A stretch of DNA of 64,000 nucleotides. Source: Galdieria partita. Lineage: Eukaryota; Rhodophyta; Bangiophyceae; Galdieriales; Galdieriaceae. The translations under genes and the position numbers were made by a program. This document shows positions 46,444 to 57,428 of this stretch, in pieces (within the stretch, counting starts at the first letter, position 1; each line of letters begins with the position of its first letter). The notes beneath the pieces are model-generated. The model was not told the DNA's origin and did no database searches. It saw nothing but the letters and a program-made list of their open reading frames with translations. The DNA is taken from contig BQMJ01000035.1 in NCBI GenBank assembly GCA_025991245.1, positions 62,001-126,000 on the forward strand, written 5' to 3'.

Positions 46444-47762
46444 ATGTTTCTAACAGGCCCTGTTGTTTCAAAGAATACTCGTTGTTGTACCACGCACAAC
46501 TATCGTGGACATTCAAACAACGACGTTACGTTATACTTTTGTAAAAGAAGTTTTTTGGGTTTGAAGATTTTAGTCCCCTTTCTTAGGAAAGCTGTATTTT
46601 TGAGGACTAGCGACGCAGGACTTCATTTTCGTCGTAGGTTTTTGTCTTCGTCGAAGGCTTCACTGGAGGGTGTTACAGAAGGTTCACATGAGACAAAATT
46701 TGGTTTTATTGCTCTTTTAGGAAAGACAAATTCAGGAAAGTCGACACTTTTGAATTCTCTAGTGGAAACCAAGGTAGCTGTTGTCACTCCCAAAGTGCAG
46801 ACCACTCGTACCAAAATAATTGGAATCTTTACTCAGGGAACTTCACAACTTGCATTCATGGTGAGTTTTGAAGCTTTTCATTGTTATTATTGTTAGAGTT
46901 TGTAGGACACTCCAGGAATCTTTGCTCCGAAGAAGCGACTAGAGCGAGCGATGATTGAGGTTGCTAAGAAAGCGCGTAATGAAGCAGATTTGATTGTTCT
47001 TGTTGTGGATGCAGCGAATGCTTTACGTTCTAGAAATGGCATGTTGGATGAAACAACGTTAGAAATTGCGAAACTATGCAGACTTCGAAAAACCAGTTCA
47101 GGTAAAATGTGTATTGTAGTTATGAATTGTACAGATTATTCTTGTTAGAATTATTCCTTTGTTTGAACAAAGTGGATCTCGTTTCAATTTCACAGTTAAT
47201 GCAGGTTGAAGCCTTTGTGGTGAACAGTTTGAACTTGCCGTTTCGTAAAATTTTCAAAATATCAGCGCTGAATAGTCAAGGTGTTCGTGAAATGAGAGAT
47301 AGTTTGATTCCATTTTTACCTCAAGGTCCTTGGCTATTTGAACCAGATGATATGACTAGTATGTCTATGAGATCCTATGCAGCAGAAATTACTCGGGAGA
47401 AACTGTTTTTAAATTTGAGACAAGAGCTTCCATATGCTATAGCAGTTGAGACGGTTGATTGGAAAGACAATTCAGATGGCTCTATAAGAATTTTACAACA
47501 CATATTTGTGGAACGTGAAGTGAGTGATTCATTTTTTTAGAGTGGTCATTGTTGTTGATAGGTTGTGCAATGACAGAGCCAAAAAGTAATTATACTTGGT
47601 CGTGGTGGTCAAAATTTGAAAAATTTGGGAGTTGCAGCTCGACAAGAACTTGCGCAAGTTTTTGGAAAACCTGTACATTTATTTCTTCAAGTCAAAGTTC
47701 GTAAAGATTGGAGTGAAGATGTTGAGTATTATAAGAATTGGGGTTTAAAGTATCGAGTATGA
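46444..47762 (+). CDS. ERA: Era-type GTPase, organellar
   Basis: GTPase needed for small ribosomal subunit assembly. Four exons with introns 46861-46905, 47102-47148 and 47520-47576 give 389 aa. After a basic leader of about 75 residues (mitochondrial or plastid), the G domain shows LLGKTNSGKSTLLNSL (G1), TPKVQTTRTKIIGI (G2), DTPGIF formed by the first splice (G3), LNKVDL (G4) and SALNSQGV (G5). The C-terminal KH domain is clear: FVERESQKVIILGRGGQNLK and GKPVHLFLQVKV. An in-frame GTG at 46405 opens the frame, but 46444 is the first ATG. Confidence 0.93.
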
Positions 47763-48005
47763 AACTGGGAAATGGATAAAGTGTTGGAATGAGTAAAGGA
47801 ACTGTATATGTCCAAGAGTTGCCTATAACTGTATTATAAATATCCATCACCACATTACAAAAGTCATTTTGTGGCTAAAATGTTCTTTTTTTACTAGTCG
47901 ACCTCTACAAGTTCCAATGGAGGTTTTCTGTTTGTACATTCTGTGGATCTTCTTACAGGAATCCGCCTCCATTATTGTGTGGATACCAATACACAGTGTT
48001 TCGTA

Positions 48006-49108
48006 ATGAACAATTGTCAAGGTAGCTCTTGTCAAAAGGAAGAACAAGATAAACAAAGAGAACAAGTAGCCGGATATTATGGTACCGTATTGAGGTCCAA
48101 CCGAGACTTGAAATCTACAGCTTGTTGTCAGGCACAAGAACCATCCACTCTCAGATCTCTATATAGTCAGCTACCTGATGAAATTCTAGAAAAGTTTTAT
48201 GGTTGTGGAAGTCCTATTCCCCCTGCACTAACCAATGCTGTAGTTTTGGACCTCGGCTGTGGTACTGGAAAAGATGTATACATCTGTAGTGCTTTGGTAG
48301 GTGCTGGTGGTAGAGTGATTGGATTGGATATGTTGGAATCCTCGTTACAAGTAGCAAGAAAATATCAGACGAGTTTATCAAAGAAATTTTTTCCTGACTT
48401 GGAGTCATTTTCTAATGTTGACTTTTTCTGTGGATATATGGAACAGTTGGAAGAAGCTGGAGTGGCAAAGGAGAGCTGTGACTTGGTGATATCCAATTGT
48501 GTCATCAATTTAGTGGCTAATAAGGTGTGATAGTTTGTTTTGGGTATTGAATGGGTTGATTGGTTGAATAGGAACAAGTATTTCGCCAAGTATATGACAC
48601 ATTGAAACGAGGAGGAGAATTTTACTTTAGTGATATATATACCGATAGGAGAATGAGTGAAGAAGCAAGAAAGGATCCCCTTCTTATATGTGAGTGTTTA
48701 GGTGGGGCACTATATTTACAGGATTTCAAGTCCATAGTGGAATCCGTTGGCTTTTTGGATCCTCGAATGGTAACTTGCAGGAAAGTAGAACATTCACTTT
48801 CGAATGAACTCGAGTCCAAAATTCAGCATATCACATTTTATTCTTGTACATTTCGTATGTTTCGTCTGGAGCCGGGATGTTTAGAACATCATAGGGAAGA
48901 TTATGGAGAAGAAGCTGTTTACTTGGGAACCATAAAGGAATGTCCAGAAGTTTTTGAGTTGGATATAGATTATCGATTTCCTAAAGGGACGAGTGTTCCA
49001 GTTGACCATAATACTGCAAATATTTTAAGATACTCTAGATATGCTTGTCACTTTGATATAAGTGAGAAGATGGAACACAAGGGCCCTTTCAAAGAATTAA
49101 AGTTTTGA
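48006..49108 (+). CDS. arsM: Arsenite S-adenosylmethyltransferase
   Basis: Detoxifies As(III) by stepwise methylation with SAM; well studied in the red alga Cyanidioschyzon. Two exons with intron 48525-48571 give 351 aa. Start of the fold: VAGYYGTVLRSNRDLKSTACC; SAM motif VVLDLGCGTGKDVYI; VIGLDMLESSLQVA; then SNCVINLVANKEQVF rebuilt by the splice. The three catalytic/As-binding cysteines of the family correspond to the Cys of STACC, SNCVIN and ICECLGGAL. ArsM genes of Cyanidiophyceae are thought to come from bacteria; here the gene carries a normal local intron, so any transfer is old. It lies 10 bp upstream of the bS21 gene. Confidence 0.95.
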
Positions 49109-49118
49109 TTGTTCTGTT

Positions 49119-49349
49119 ATGGTGCTTTATCGCAAAGGATTAGTCAATATGTTACAAAAGTCATTAAAGGAGTTTAAAGACGCTGTTCGTGCGGAAGGGA
49201 TCAAAGAAGACTTTTCTAAAAACGAACATTATGTAACCAAAGGAGAGAAGATACGTGCCAATAGACTGCAAGCACAGTACAGAAGAAAAGCGACCAAGAT
49301 GTGGAATATGATAAATATTCTGTTGGAAAGACAAACAAGAGGTTTCTAG
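49119..49349 (+). CDS. MRPS21: Organellar ribosomal protein bS21
   Basis: Small-subunit ribosomal protein, 76 aa, intronless. The helical basic pattern LQKSLKEFKDAVRAEGI then KNEHYVTKGEKIRANRLQA follows bS21 (usual ...FKRAVRKEGI...YEKPSEKRRR...). There is no separate cleavable leader, as for many mitochondrial S21 proteins. The start codon lies 10 bp after the arsM stop on the same strand, so its promoter must lie inside arsM or the two share a transcript. Confidence 0.75.
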   Translation: MVLYRKGLVNMLQKSLKEFKDAVRAEGIKEDFSKNEHYVTKGEKIRANRLQAQYRRKATKMWNMINILLERQTRGF

Positions 49350-49507
49350 ATAGACTTTTGTGGAAACAAAGTGTAACGGAGGAATATAGCCAAAGAACAG
49401 TTTGTAAAATAAAGAGTAGTAAAGCTTATTCTTTTTCTCATTGAGAGACGACACCCGTGTGAATTGGGTTGTTGGGTGTTGTGTGGTCACTCACTGTTGG
49501 TTACAAG

Positions 49508-49951
49508 ATGAAATATAAACAAACTGCTCCAAGTGAAAATATTATTCCACAAGAAGTAAGTGCCAACAAGTTACGTGCTTGTATGGTTTGTGGACTGGTA
49601 AAGACCTTCAATCAATTCGTTGTCTTTGGTTGTGACAACTGCCTCGGTTTGATAGACGTAAGAGTAGCAGATAGAGAACGAGTGGCAACTGTGACGACAA
49701 GCTTGTTTTCAGGGTAACTCGTTTATTGGACAGCTTATGTAACTTTCACTTATGTGAATAGATTGGTTTCCGTTACGCGACCTTTGGATAGTTGGGTTGC
49801 AAAGTGGCAAAGAGTCTCTCGTCTCGTACCTGGTTGTTATGCAATAGCTGTAAGAGCGGCTCTACCTGAAGATATTTTAGAAGAATTGGAAGAGAAAGGA
49901 CTTGAAGTCCCTCGAACGAGAGCCACAGCAGCAGCATATGAATATAACTAA
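49508..49951 (+). CDS. SPT4: SPT4 transcription elongation factor
   Basis: Zinc-finger partner of SPT5 (DSIF). Two exons with intron 49714-49761 give 131 aa. The zinc finger is LRACMVCGLVKT with GCDNCLGL, i.e. C-x2-C...C-x2-C. After the splice, PLDSWVAKWQRVSRLVPGCYAIAV is the highly conserved SPT5-contact helix region. Start at 49508 is the first ATG; about 20 extra N-terminal residues precede the zinc finger. Confidence 0.95.
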
Positions 49952-50021
49952 TGATAGAATAGGAGTGTCTTCTTTATTATGTCGACTAGCTAAGCGTCTT
50001 AAGATAGTCAGCGACCTACTA

Positions 50022-50403
50022 TTAGAATTGGGTCAAGCGTTCTTTCTTGGTTAATACTATTTCGTCGGACTCTCCATAGGGACTGTGCAGTTTTTCCAAC
50101 AAGTGATAGCGTATTCTACCATTAGACTCTCCTTCCACAGTAGCAAATAGTGTCACTAACGAACGATGTCCCTATAAAGACATATAAAGGGCTTTTGAAC
50201 TATCGGACCTCTCTTACCAAATAAGTAGCTATAGAGTCACGTGCCATATTGGTACACCAGTCACTATCCAAAATGTAACCATATACAACTAACTTGCAGC
50301 CAATTACTTACTGTCTACTAATATCCGGATGTCCTGTTCCTACATACTTGGTTTGTAAGTGTTCCAGTTGTGAGTAGAGGTTCTGTTGGGGATGGGTCGC
50401 CAT
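50022..50403 (-). CDS. SF3B5: Splicing factor SF3b 10-kDa subunit
   Basis: Small SF3b component of the U2 snRNP. Three exons (50403-50312, 50263-50218, 50171-50022) with introns of 48 and 46 nt give 95 aa. Signatures: LYSQLEHLQTKYVGTGHPD, then DWCTNMARDSIATYLGHRSL, and RIRYHLLEKL near the end, matching the SF3B5/SF3b10 family over its full length. Each exon is under 60 codons, so the gene is visible only after splicing. It sits between SPT4 and the small secreted protein. Confidence 0.94.
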
Positions 50404-50511
50404 GAAAAAAGTTTCGCGACGATTCCTTTAAGAATCGACAGAATTAGTTAATCTTTTGTGTCTTTCCAACATTTTATAAACAACTATGTTTCAGACTTTG
50501 TGACTATCCAA

Positions 50512-50889
50512 ATGAAAAGAGTGCAGCTAGTCATTGTATGTTTATTAGCTTTCTTAACTATTGTCCAAAGCAAGGCCAATTCCACTCTTCATGTTACTTT
50601 GTATTCCGATGTGAACTGCTCGAGTCCTATTATTTCCTACAACTATACGTCCCATACAAGCTGTTTCGTAGTCAACCAACCTCCTGCACCTACTGTCTAT
50701 ATTAGAGTTGTTGCTTCTAAAAGGCATCCTTCCAATATGATTGCTCAGCTATGTACCAACTGTTCAACTGGAGCCTCTTGTACCGGCAGATTCCTAAATA
50801 ATACATGCTATGACGTGGATAAAATTATCAACTCCACTTTATATCCTTATGGTGTGGAGTTTCAAAAGATGAGTATATCGTCGTCTTAG
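50512..50889 (+). CDS. Small secreted Cys-rich glycoprotein, unrecognised
   Basis: The 125-aa intronless product starts with a clear signal peptide (MKRVQLVIVCLLAFLTIVQS). The mature part has about eight cysteines, including LCTNCSTGASC, and several N-glycosylation sequons (NST, NCS, NYT, NNT). No transmembrane span follows. It is probably secreted or cell-wall associated; no family was recognised. In-frame GTG upstream at 50458 is not needed as start. Confidence 0.7.
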   Translation: MKRVQLVIVCLLAFLTIVQSKANSTLHVTLYSDVNCSSPIISYNYTSHTSCFVVNQPPAPTVYIRVVASKRHPSNMIAQLCTNCSTGASCTGRFLNNTCYDVDKIINSTLYPYGVEFQKMSISSS

Positions 50890-50987
50890 GTGACACTGCT
50901 GTTCGAACTTCTTCTACTATTTGTGGTTCCTTACATTTTGAAGATTCCTAATAAATCTCCCAATTTGTTCTCTTGTTTCTTACAAGT

Positions 50988-52820
50988 TTATTCCTTTTCG
51001 CATTGTTCTATATTGTCCAGCATAGAATCAACAGCAACGTTCGTTTCTGGAGATTCCTCTTCCGTTCCATCTTCTTCTGTTGGATATTCTTCCATAAATC
51101 TTCTCAAATACTTTTCAAAGTAACGCTTCAACTGATAGGAATGATCAGTAGACTCTTTGTAATAATTTCTCATTGTCTTCCATATTTCTGGCCATTGTTT
51201 GTTTTCTACTACTTTCTTAAAACCTCCTCTCCGCTTCACACCTTCATAAAGTGCATAAAAGTCAAAAGGTTTACCTCTGAACATGGGAATGACATCCAAA
51301 GGTTGTGAGCAGGACTCCCAAAAAGCTCTCAGCTTTTCCAAAAACTTTTTTTCTTTCTCTGAAACTCGAATAAATGGAGGAGCAGACGGTCTCGAATCTC
51401 GACGAAAGATACGATCTCTACTATTTCTCTTTTTCATTTTCCAAAAAAGTTTCGGTGTCCATTGACTCTCAATAGGCGAAACATGTCGAGGATTCTCCGC
51501 AAATACAGGATGATGGTCTCCTATTCCAGTGTCGTCCATGGCTTCATATGCATCTCGATCTACCGAAGATAAAAGGCCAGTCCTTTCTGATTGGCGAATA
51601 GATTGTATATGCTCTGACCACTTTTCTTGAGAAACTACCGATTGAATTGCTTTCAATACTTCATGAGCTAGACTACCTTTTTTAACTCCATTGGGATGGC
51701 ATAGGAAACACTTGTAATCACTTTCCATCATTTTGTTCCATTCATGCGCATTGACTCCAATGCAGTATTTGTGTGACCAAGTCTTACAAACCGAACACTC
51801 TACCATATCACCAGTATCCACTTGCCAACCACATGCACATCGAACAATATCGGAATCTAACATAAATACAACGATATAAATACACATATCTTGAAGTTCA
51901 CACTTACGTTGCAGTTCTGTTGGTTTTCTATCCAATTCGGGATAGATAACTTTCAAAGACTCTTCCCAACAACTACTAGAATCGTCCAACTCTGCTTCTT
52001 CTTCACTTGATTGAAAAGCTCCTGTGGCAAGAATGGTAACCATCTGACCTTTTTGATACAACACTTGTTCCTTCTCAGAAGTCACCCATCGGAAGGACTT
52101 GTTAAGTCTTTGATAAGTCTTGGCAAAACTAGGATGACACGAAAAACAAGATTTGGCAATTTCATCAACTACACTTGCATAAGGATTCCAAGCACCCAAT
52201 TGAAAATGGACTTGTTCCCCATTGACATCCACATTCCTTCCATCATCTAATACGACTTGATAGAGTTTTCTTTCAGTATGGTAACCAACTATAGTTCCCC
52301 ATTTCCAGCAAATACCCTCCTTTGGAGAGTGGATTGTCAGTTTCAAGGTATAGCCTAGCAATGAAGATGATGATACGGATAGGGAGTCCGTTGTGTATTC
52401 GGAAGGAGGTGGTTGTTCCAGAGTTTTTCGTTGCCTTTCATAAGGTAACAAAATTTCATGATAGATATGTTGTAAATAACGTGGACAAGTATATGGAGAT
52501 TGGTATAGAGCAAATTTCTTCCGAATATCATTCCACCTATCATATACAGTCACGCACTAAGTTGTTTTTGTAAGCTTATCATTATATTCCCATAGATGAT
52601 AAGGACTTACTTCATAACCTCCATGAAAGATATATACTTCCACAAAAAAGTCGGGAAGAAACTTTTCAATGGGTACAAAACTCACTTTTTGGGGGATATC
52701 CTTGTCTACACAAGGCGGCCACTGGTTACCTAGTTCCACATAATAGGCGATAATATCATAGGTGAGGTTCCTTTCAGAGTTGGGCTTGGTTTGATATATT
52801 TGAGAACAATAGATAGCCAT
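50988..52820 (-). CDS. Double-ARID, PHD-finger chromatin protein
   Basis: Likely DNA-binding chromatin reader. Three exons with introns 52557-52610 and 51857-51907 give 575 aa. An N-terminal ARID-like fold is completed by the first splice (VEVYIFHGGYECVTVYDRWNDI, here quoted as VEVYIFHGGYE and VTVYDRWNDI). A Tudor/BAH-like beta region follows (GTIVGYHTERKLYQVVLDDG). The PHD finger spans CACGWQ...MVECSVCKTWSHKYC...YKCFLCH. A second, classical ARID closes the protein (FRGKPFDFYALYEGVKRRGG, PEIWKTM, LKRYFEKYL). The second intron is 51 nt with no in-frame stop. Target sites are unknown. Confidence 0.82.
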
Positions 52821-53327
52821 CAAGTTTATCTACTATTCATAAAGCTTTGAAGAGAACAAAGTTGAGAGATATTCTTGTTCAAGGAGAAGATAGCTAGTGG
52901 GTTGTATATCCTTTCAGTATACTTTTCTAGTAATGAATATCCAAATAACAATAATCAAACTCTCCAAACCTCTTAATGGGGTATTTTGCCACCCAAATGC
53001 ACTTTTCTGTTTTGCGTCTCTCCCAAACCCAAAAACTGAATCATCGGAGACTTGTTCCAGTATCCTTTCTCTATTTTGATCTTTATGAAAGAATATAGAA
53101 AACTATAAACTGTTGCACTAGATACAATGAAACCCAAAAAATTGTTTGATAGAAAAAACTTATAGGTCATTTTATTATAAAGATTCTTTTTATTTATTCT
53201 TCTTTAGTATTTTACATACGACGGCGTCTTCTGCACAGTTGGCTCTTCGTATGGACACTCGCCACGAATAACTTTGTGACATTGGACAAATCAGTTTCTC
53301 AATTGATTGGTGTTTGTTTTATAACAA
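52821..53327. promoter_or_regulatory. Divergent promoter region (ARID-PHD / aminopeptidase)
   Basis: The 507 bp separate two divergent start codons, long for this genome. A small open frame (52973-53170, minus) lies within and may be a gene, listed separately. Otherwise AT-rich with no recognised elements. Confidence 0.4.
52973..53170 (-). CDS. Possible small single-span protein, unrecognised
   Basis: An ATG-started frame of 65 residues in a long divergent promoter gap. It predicts one membrane span (FLGFIVSSATVYSFLYSFI) followed by a basic tail (KIKIEKGYWNKSP, later KVHLGGKIPH), a layout common in small mitochondrial inner-membrane subunits. No family could be named, so it is only a candidate. 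Confidence 0.4.
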   Translation of the reverse strand: MTYKFFLSNNFLGFIVSSATVYSFLYSFIKIKIEKGYWNKSPMIQFLGLGETQNRKVHLGGKIPH

Positions 53328-56050
53328 ATGACGGGAACTAGTGAAGCTCAACAACAACAACTACAAACCAACAGACACTTGTTGCCTCAGACAGTAAAGC
53401 CAAAACTGTATAAAATACAGCTGGAACCCGAACTCGAGTTTTCCGAACAAAATGGCGCTCAAGAAAAGAAAGACTTGAAATTTCAAGGGAAGGCTAACAT
53501 CGAACTCGAAATTATTTCTCCTACCAAGTAAGTTTGGTTCAGGTTTGCTCTGTGAATACTAAAGGTAACTTTGCCAGTTGTGTAACGTTGCACGCCTTGG
53601 ATTTGGAAATGAAGGAGGCTGTCGTGGAATTGAAAGACTCCAAGCTCATCAAAGCCCAAAATATTAGTTACGATAACGAGCAGCAGACGGCTACTATCAC
53701 GTTTCCAGAAACCCTCTCCCAGCAAGTTGTGATTCATTTGGAATATACCGGTACTCTCAACGACCAAATGGTCGGATTTTACCGCTCTTCCTATAAGGGT
53801 CCTGATGGAGAAACAAGATATATGGCAACTACTCAATTCGAGCCGACGGATGCTCGTAGAGCCTTTCCTTGTTGGGATGAACCCGCTATAAAAGCTGTGT
53901 TTGAAATAACTTTGATTATTCCTCCAGATCGAGACTGCTTGAGTAATATGAATCCAGTTTCTGAACATATCAACGAGTCAGGGAAAAAAGTGGTTCAATT
54001 CCAAAAGACACCCGTTATGTCTACGTATTTGTTAGCTTTCATAGTAGGAGAGTTTGATTTTATTGAAGACAAAACGACACAAGGCATAGTGGTTCGTGTG
54101 TATACCTTGAAAGGCTCTTCGGAATTGGGACGATTTGCGTTGCAAGTTGCAGTGAAGACTTTAACTTTTTTTGCAGAATTCTTCGATATTGCTTATCCAT
54201 TACCGAAAATGGATTTGGTTGCTATTCCAGATTTTGCCGCTGGTGCAATGGAGAACTGGGGTTGTGTTACTTTTAGAGAGACAGCTTTATTGATTGATCC
54301 TGCCAATTCTTCTACTGTTGCCCGTTCTAGAGTTGCCGAAGTTGTTGCTCATGAACTCGCTCACCAGTGGTTTGGCAATTTGGTAACTATGGAGTGGTGG
54401 ACCCATTTGTGGTTGAACGAAGGCTTTGCTACTTGGGCAGCGGACTTGGCTGTAGATCATTTGTTTCCTAGTTGGGGCACCTGGTTGCAGTTTGTAAGTT
54501 CTACATTCTCCGCTGCTCTAAGGTTGGATTCATTGGAATCCTCACATCCCATAGAAGTAGAAGTAAAGAAAGCCGGAGATGTCAATGAAATATTTGACGC
54601 CATATCTTATTGCAAAGGAGCATCCGTGATTCGAATGCTGGCCAATTATTTGTCATTGGAATCTTTTCAAAAGGGTTTGCAAGTTTATTTGAAAAGGTTT
54701 AGTTATAAGAATGCAGCAACTGATGATTTATGGAATGTTTTAGAAGAGGTTTCTGGAAAGCCAGTATTTTCCATGATGAGTTTATGGACACGTCAAACGG
54801 GTTATCCTGTGATACAAGTGAAACATAAGCAAGGCAGTCAGTGGATATTTGAGCAAACAAGATTTCTATCGAGTGGTTGTAGGGCAGAGCAAACTGCAGA
54901 AACCTCCACTTTATGGATTATCCCTGTTGGTGCTATCTCTTCGTCGAAGCCAACAGAGATACGCTATTTCTTATTGAAAGGAAACAAAGAAGAAATGGAC
55001 GGTGTTTTTGGAAAGGAAGAAGAATGGTTTAAGTTGAACGCAAATCAATCTGGAGTTTATAGAGTGAATTATCCGTTGTCTATATGGGAGAAGTTACGAA
55101 AGCCTGTGCAGGATTGTGTACTTTCCTCTACCGATCGATTAGGTCTTAGTATGGATTCTTTTGCACTTTGTCGTGCAGGAATGACACCCACCGCATCTGC
55201 TTTGGATATGATGGCAAGTTTCGAAAATGAAACCGACTACAACTGTTGGGTAGACTTGATTTCCAATTTTGATAGTTTACATAGTGTTTTTGGAAAGACA
55301 GATGAAAGTCGTCATTTGATGGAAAGATTTTTCCGTCATATTCTTCGAAATATTGCGCACCAGTTGGGTTGGAAAGCTGCCCAAGATGAAGAACATTCAG
55401 TTAGTTTGTTACGTCCCAAAGTGTTGAGAGCCCTGGTGGACTACAAAGACGCTAATACTTTATCTACTGCTAAGCAGCTGTTTGAACAATATATCCATAA
55501 CAAAGAGAGTGTTGTTGCTGATCTCCGTGGAGTAGTTATGGCCGCAGCAGTTTCCGATGGAGGACGAAATGAGTTTGATCAAGTGAAACATATATTTGAA
55601 ACTGCAACTTTGAACGAAGAAAAGGTACGATGTCTGCAGACTTTAGGATTGACACCGCATGTCTCTCTTATGAAAGAAGCGTTGGAGTGGGGTTGGCAAC
55701 ATGTGCGCTATCAGGACTATATCTATTTGGTTTCTTCTATTGGTAGCAATCCAAAGGGTGTTGAGTTGGTTTGGGAGTATATGAAGGAACATTGGAATGC
55801 TTTATATGAACGTTATGGAAAGGGAAACTTTATGTTGACCACCTTTATACGTGCTTGCACAGCTCAGATGACTACACAAATGGAAGCCGATCAAGTCGAA
55901 GCTTTTTATCAGACCAAGCGCGTGGAAGGTTGTGAGAGAACTATTCGACAATGTGTAGAACGTATTCGAGTATCTGCGAAATGGTTCGAAAGAGATGAAA
56001 AAGCAACCAAAGAATGGCTTCAACGATATGTGAAAGATCACAATTGTTGA
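53328..56050 (+). CDS. M1-family zinc aminopeptidase (puromycin-sensitive type)
   Basis: Trims N-terminal residues from peptides in the cytosol. Two exons around the 50-nt intron 53528-53577 (branch-like ACTAAAG) give 890 aa. The splice produces TNCVTLHALDLEM, matching the usual HAxDL start of the fold. Motifs: DARRAFPCWDEPAIKA, GAMENWG (substrate), HELAHQWFGN (HExxH) and NEGFATW supplying the third zinc ligand 18 residues on. There is no signal peptide or membrane anchor. The C-terminal helical domain is complete. Length is typical for PSA/PepN enzymes. Confidence 0.95.
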
Positions 56051-56127
56051 CATTTGTTTTTCTACGTGAAAAGGTTGATATGTGATGGATAATATATGTT
56101 TGTTTTTGTTGTTTTGGATAAAAGAAG

Positions 56128-57189
56128 ATGATTGGAACAAGCAGCATGAAGGATGCTGTTCCTTGTCAACAAACTCGACTTGAACTCGTTCGTTTTGGAA
56201 AGCCACAAGAACAAGGTGTTCTTTTTCTCAATCATGAAGCACCTGTTCCAGTTCCGTGTGGTTCACAAGTTTTAGTCAAGATGCTATATGCTCCGTTGCA
56301 TCCAGCAGATATGCTTACTGTTGTTGGGTTTTATCCTGGTGTTCGTTATGTGGTAGAGAAACAACCCGGTTTTGTTCCCGGTTTAGAAGGATGTGGTGTA
56401 GTTGTTGCTCAAGGTGAACTTGCCACCATCCCTTTAGGTATGCGAGTAGTGCCATTGTTAGGAGAAGAAGCAGGTAGTTGGCAACAATATGTATGTGTGG
56501 AAGGAAAACAATGTATTTGTGTTCCTGATGATATCAGTGATACTGTAGCTGCACAGTTGTTTGTGAACCCTCTTACAGTTGTAGGATTGTTGAAAGAGAT
56601 GGAACGTTTGGTTGATCTCTATGAAAACCCGTGGATCTTACAAACAGCTGCCAACTCCACTTTGGGAAGAATGATGATTGCGTTGGCAAAGCACCGTTCT
56701 GTCAAAACAATCAACGTGATTCGTTCGTCTGCAACGTTGGAAGAACTCAAGCAGTTGGGTGCTGATGTGATTATTGTAGAGGAACAAGACAGTCAATGGG
56801 ATCGCACTGTGTTTCAAGTTACGGAAGGAAAGGGTGTTGCAGCAGTCTTAGAAGCAGTTGGTTCAGAATTGGGTTCGATGGCTTGCAGTTGTTTGCAATC
56901 AGGTGGTTTGTATTTGGCATACGGAGCACAGAGTGGGAAGCCTATTCGAGTGAGCAACTCGGACTTGATTTTCAAAGATATTGTTTGTAAAGGATTTTGG
57001 TTATCTCGATGGTTTCCTAAACAACCTCCTCATGTAGTGGAAGACTTGTTTGATTTGTTTCGTAAGGGAGTATTCGAACCTTGTATTCAAACCGTGTTGC
57101 CATTGGATCGTTATTTGGAGGCTTTTCGATTGCAAAGAGAAAAGAACCGACGAGGAAAGATTCTATTTTCATTGCAAAGGGAATCATGA
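56128..57189 (+). CDS. Zinc-free MDR oxidoreductase (quinone/enoyl reductase-like)
   Basis: Intronless 353-aa medium-chain dehydrogenase/reductase. The N-terminal GroES-like half has LYAPLHPADMLTVVGFYP, GLEGCGVVVAQG and GSWQQYVCV; the nucleotide half has NPLTVVGLL, ILQTAANSTLGRMMIALAK and GVAAVLEAVG. The wording NPLTV and QTAANSTLGRM strongly suggests the mitochondrial trans-2-enoyl-CoA reductase (MECR/Etr1) branch. No structural-zinc cysteine set is present. A leader peptide is not obvious, so location is uncertain. Confidence 0.75.
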   Translation: MIGTSSMKDAVPCQQTRLELVRFGKPQEQGVLFLNHEAPVPVPCGSQVLVKMLYAPLHPADMLTVVGFYPGVRYVVEKQPGFVPGLEGCGVVVAQGELATIPLGMRVVPLLGEEAGSWQQYVCVEGKQCICVPDDISDTVAAQLFVNPLTVVGLLKEMERLVDLYENPWILQTAANSTLGRMMIALAKHRSVKTINVIRSSATLEELKQLGADVIIVEEQDSQWDRTVFQVTEGKGVAAVLEAVGSELGSMACSCLQSGGLYLAYGAQSGKPIRVSNSDLIFKDIVCKGFWLSRWFPKQPPHVVEDLFDLFRKGVFEPCIQTVLPLDRYLEAFRLQREKNRRGKILFSLQRES

Positions 57190-57428
57190 CTTGAGCAAAA
57201 AGAATGTCTAGTTGTGGATATCACTTTCAGTGGCCTACAAATCAAGTCTACATGCAGCTCACAATAAAATATCAAGTGGTTGAATATCGTATGTGCATGA
57301 GCCGCTTTTTTATGTACACTGCAGATTTATTTACAAATATTCAACTGCCACAAGAACCCAACACGAATGAGTCATTCAACAAAGTTCGCTCTCTACAATA
57401 AAACTATTCAGAATCCAAACCATTTTGA

